From: Seriola aureovittata
Taxonomy: Eukaryota > Chordata > Actinopteri > Carangiformes > Carangidae
Reading direction: 5' to 3'
DNA length: 64,000 nucleotides
Assembly (NCBI RefSeq): GCF_021018895.1
Contig: NC_079372.1
Location: 20,417,237-20,481,236 of the forward strand
Shown: positions 61,126 to 64,000 of the stretch, one piece after another
Numbering within the stretch: the stretch's first letter is position 1
Layout: the number at the start of each line of letters is the position of its first letter
Program-made: the position numbers and the translations under genes
Notes under the pieces: generated by a model
Told to the model about the DNA's origin: nothing
The model's database searches: none
Seen by the model: the letters and a program-made list of their open reading frames with translations, nothing else

Positions 61126-61549
61126 TTTTAATTCTGGATAAATTCATCTCATGCATCTACACATAAAGAACCTGCTTTGTGAAGAACAGGCAGAAGATTT
61201 CTTCAGAAACTTTTGAACTTTTTGAATCAGCTTTTTCTGAAACTTTCATCCGTATCTCCAAGTCTTCCTCAGCAGATAGCTGTTCATGCTTTGATTTGAA
61301 TATGTAATTATGTAGGGCTTTCCTTTTATAGAGCCAGAGTATTAACTGATTCAGGGCGTCACCTCCGTGCTCTGAATGAGTTTGCTCAGTTTAACTTTCC
61401 AGCTAATCCCTGATCCAAAGACAAACCAAAGCTTGAAAAGACCATTAGCTCCTCAGGTGCCTGATAACTTCAGCTTGTTGTCTCTCAGCCTTATTTATAT
61501 TCATTTCATTTTTCTGCAGTGTTAATTGCTTCTGTAACCAATTTTATGC

Positions 61550-62110
61550 AGAATGCAAAAGTGAGCAATGAATATGAAATCCCTCTCTAAACAGAGCATT
61601 CACAATTCCTACCCACATGGCAGTTTTGGAGATAACTGCTACGACAGCTCGCAGTTTTGTCATTCAATCTCAGGCCACAGAGGATGTATTGTTGAAATAT
61701 TAATTGGCCGCCTCCTTTGCCATCCCCCAGTTCCTCTGTGCTGGGAGAGCTGCCACTTTCCCCCATTTCCAATCAGCAACATGGCCTCTGGTCATGGAGG
61801 GCAAGGCCACATCGGGACACCAGTTCTAATGAGGAAGTACAGTCGACCGTCTGACTGGACGACATAATTAGAACAGTTGAGAGGGCGCTCAGTGAACAAA
61901 CACATTTTGGAATTTAGCTCAAGTGTTGTTTGAGCCATATGCCCTGTGATATCCCCACATTATGATGCCGATGTCCTAATTCTGTCCTCCGCCAAGGAGA
62001 TGGGCTTCTCCTGACTCATTACACTTCACACATGCAGCCACTGAGTTCTTGTTGGTTGAAAGATTGGTAAATTAATGTCAAATTAATTGTGGGAGCATAT
62101 TCCAACATGC
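61550..62110. other. possible conserved non-coding element
   Basis: Balanced base composition, few simple repeats, and several homeodomain-type TAATTA/ATTAAT cores (near 61695, 61866, 62072 and 62083). No protein frame of interest. Conservation cannot be checked from one sequence. Confidence 0.25.
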
Positions 62111-62379
62111 TCAATACAAAGCAGTGATTCATAGTTGGACTTAAATTAAAATAATAGACATGGAGGACACAGAAGAACTGTTGGGGAAACTGCTTGGAAA
62201 GTGTAGCGAGCTAAGCTACACCAATATGACAGACATAGTTTACTACCTCAGAAGCAACTTTTTACATTTATTTATTTTTTAATCTAACCAACAAAAGTGT
62301 TCAGTTCAATTGTTTGAACTTAATCATTTACTATTCATTTGCTTTGTTTGATTTTATTGTCTTTTAAATGCAGTTTTCT

Positions 62380-62790
62380 TAAAGTAGCTGTTTGTAAGTT
62401 TTGCTATTGCTAACTAGCTTACGTTAGCATCACTAGCTGTTTACTTACTAGTCTAGAGGAAACAAGGTGAGTTCAGCATTAAACTTCATTCTTTTACTCA
62501 CAAACAGCTGCCTCCAGACGTAGAAAGAAAGAAACACCAATGTTAACTCTTGTGTCTATCACGTCTTTTCTTCTACTGAAGTTAGCATGCTAACCAGCTA
62601 GCCCCCGCTAGCGACTCACTGTAGCCTCCAATCTGCTCTGAAGACGTAGTGCTGCTCAGATGGCGTATTATAACCTCTTGTCTTGTAAACACAACAATGG
62701 CTGAAGCTCTTGTCAAGTGACAATCACCACCAGCCGCTGCTGAGACCACGTTCAGCGACAGAGAAAACGTACAAATAGCCCCTTTTAAAT
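62380..62790 (+). mobile_element. inverted-repeat MITE-like element, copy 2 (most complete)
   Basis: The left end TTAAAGTAGCTGTTTGTAAG and the right end, reverse-complemented, TTAAAAGGGGCTATTTGTAC pair over about 24 bases. The body matches 30022-30403 along its length. No coding frame. Confidence 0.6.
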
Positions 62791-62799
62791 GTCTTATTT

Positions 62800-64000
62800 T
62801 TAATGCAAGATGTCTGTGAAGATACTCAGTCATGCAGGTCAGGATTATCTAAGAAAAGCTGAATAGTGGAGTTAGTTGTAGATACCTGAAGACGTTTCAG
62901 CTCTAATCCAAGAGGCTTCATCATCCAGGTATTAAACCTGTGTGGGGTCGTTATCGAGGCGATGGAGTGACATACTGATCCATCATTTCATTTCAGACTG
63001 CAGCAGAGATTCACTGTGCTTGAGGTTCAGAAAACTGCACAACTTGATCAATAAAAGAGTGAAAAGCTATTTGATTGAGGAAGCAGTGATGCTACTGAGA
63101 GACATAGCTTCTGCCCATCACTGACCACTGACACTGCTATTATCCTGCATTTTAATGTAAACACTTTGGATACACAAAATTAAATCAACAACAAACATTT
63201 TATATATAAATACATTAAAAAAAAAACATGGATATTTGTGATGGTTTCTGAATGACTGATATAAAACCTTTGAGTCACCACTCCAGGAAAATCTAAAAAT
63301 TTGTGCAAAGAGGGGAGAAGAGTCACCTGACTGTGATAGGCTGAAAGACCTGTCAATCAAACACCCACACCTAAACACAAACCACTTCAAACATTAAAAC
63401 CCCCTAATTTTTCCTGAGGATTGATGGTGGGGGGAAATTATGGATTAACATAAGAGTGAAGTTGAAGTTTTTCATGAACTCATCAAGTATTTTGAGAGAC
63501 TGATGTTAGTAGAGCACTGAAGTCCACCACTGAAGTCAGATAACAAACACACACTGAAATACTTAAAACACTACAACACTACATGTGTTTTCAGTTATTC
63601 TGGCTGTTTAAAACTCTGTGTGAATTTGCATCCAGGCAAAGTGATGCTGGAGTTGTACAGTGCGTGAGGTCATCAGCTTTGTCGAGCTAATTAATATGAT
63701 AGAAGTGTAATTTATCCAAGGCTAACAGGTGCAACAAAGCTAACAGGAGAGTCCGGGTGATGCCAATCAAACGGTCTCCACACACCTACGCAGACCCGAG
63801 AAAAGGTCTTTTCTGCCAGAACAAGTGAAATCCCCTGTGTGGGTGCACCACAGGCTCGCAGGGCCTTTCTCTGCATATTGTATTTCAAGTTTTAAGTTAG
63901 TGGATTTAAAACGTGAGTGAATGTTTTGGCAACCTGGAGTTAGAGCGTGAAAAAAGCTTACACTTTTGCTTCTTGCTGAATTGAATGAGGATTGAGAATC
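62800..64000. other. right-edge intergenic DNA
   Basis: No gene, RNA or named repeat was recognised. Short open frames here have no splice or composition support. Confidence 0.5.

Noticed and set aside
1..64000. tRNA genes, rRNA, CRISPR arrays, operons, bacterial-type promoters, endogenous retroviruses
   Set aside because: None was seen. The window is animal nuclear DNA, and no retroviral coding region or long terminal repeat pair was recognised.

Overview
The window is nuclear DNA from a ray-finned fish, most likely a percomorph teleost. It has short spliced exons with GT-AG junctions, compact introns rich in (CA)n and (AG)n microsatellites, and several interspersed repeat families typical of teleost genomes. 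There is no bacterial, viral or organellar signature. Three vertebrate protein-coding genes can be built exon by exon. All exon boundaries given here come from reading splice sites and checking that the codon phase carries across each junction.

Layout. (1) Positions 1370-22330, minus strand: cfap74, a motile-cilium (axonemal) protein. A non-coding first exon and 20 coding exons give 836 codons in unbroken phase, and the rest of the gene lies beyond the left edge. The N-terminal half is charged coiled coil; the second half is a run of HYDIN-like ASH (immunoglobulin-like) segments. (2) Positions 22350-26600: the divergent intergenic region. An RFX-type X-box lies at the cfap74 promoter, and a C- and CT-rich, GC-rich stretch marks the probable gabrd promoter. 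(3) Positions 27069-46041, plus strand: gabrd, the GABA-A receptor delta subunit, nine coding exons and a complete 462-residue protein with Cys-loop and four membrane helices. (4) Positions 46042-51439: gabrd 3'UTR and intergenic DNA holding several repeats, including a Harbinger-like element. (5) Positions 51440-55193, or 55374 with an extra splice, plus strand: a TMEM26-family multipass membrane protein. (6) Positions 55400-64000: no gene recognised. This part has microsatellites, one long pentanucleotide array, a third copy of an inverted-repeat element, and an AT-rich stretch that looks like a possible conserved non-coding element.

The genes do not form a pathway. The head-to-head pair cfap74/gabrd matches the human arrangement of CFAP74 and GABRD on 1p36, while a TMEM26 homologue downstream differs from human, where PRKCZ follows GABRD. 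No wholly new system was found. The points most worth checking are the ciliary X-box, the (UG)n tracts touching the 3' splice sites of two gabrd exons, an alternative C-terminus of the TMEM26 protein around a G-rich mini-intron, a cysteine cluster in the gabrd cytoplasmic loop, and three dated or nested transposon copies.
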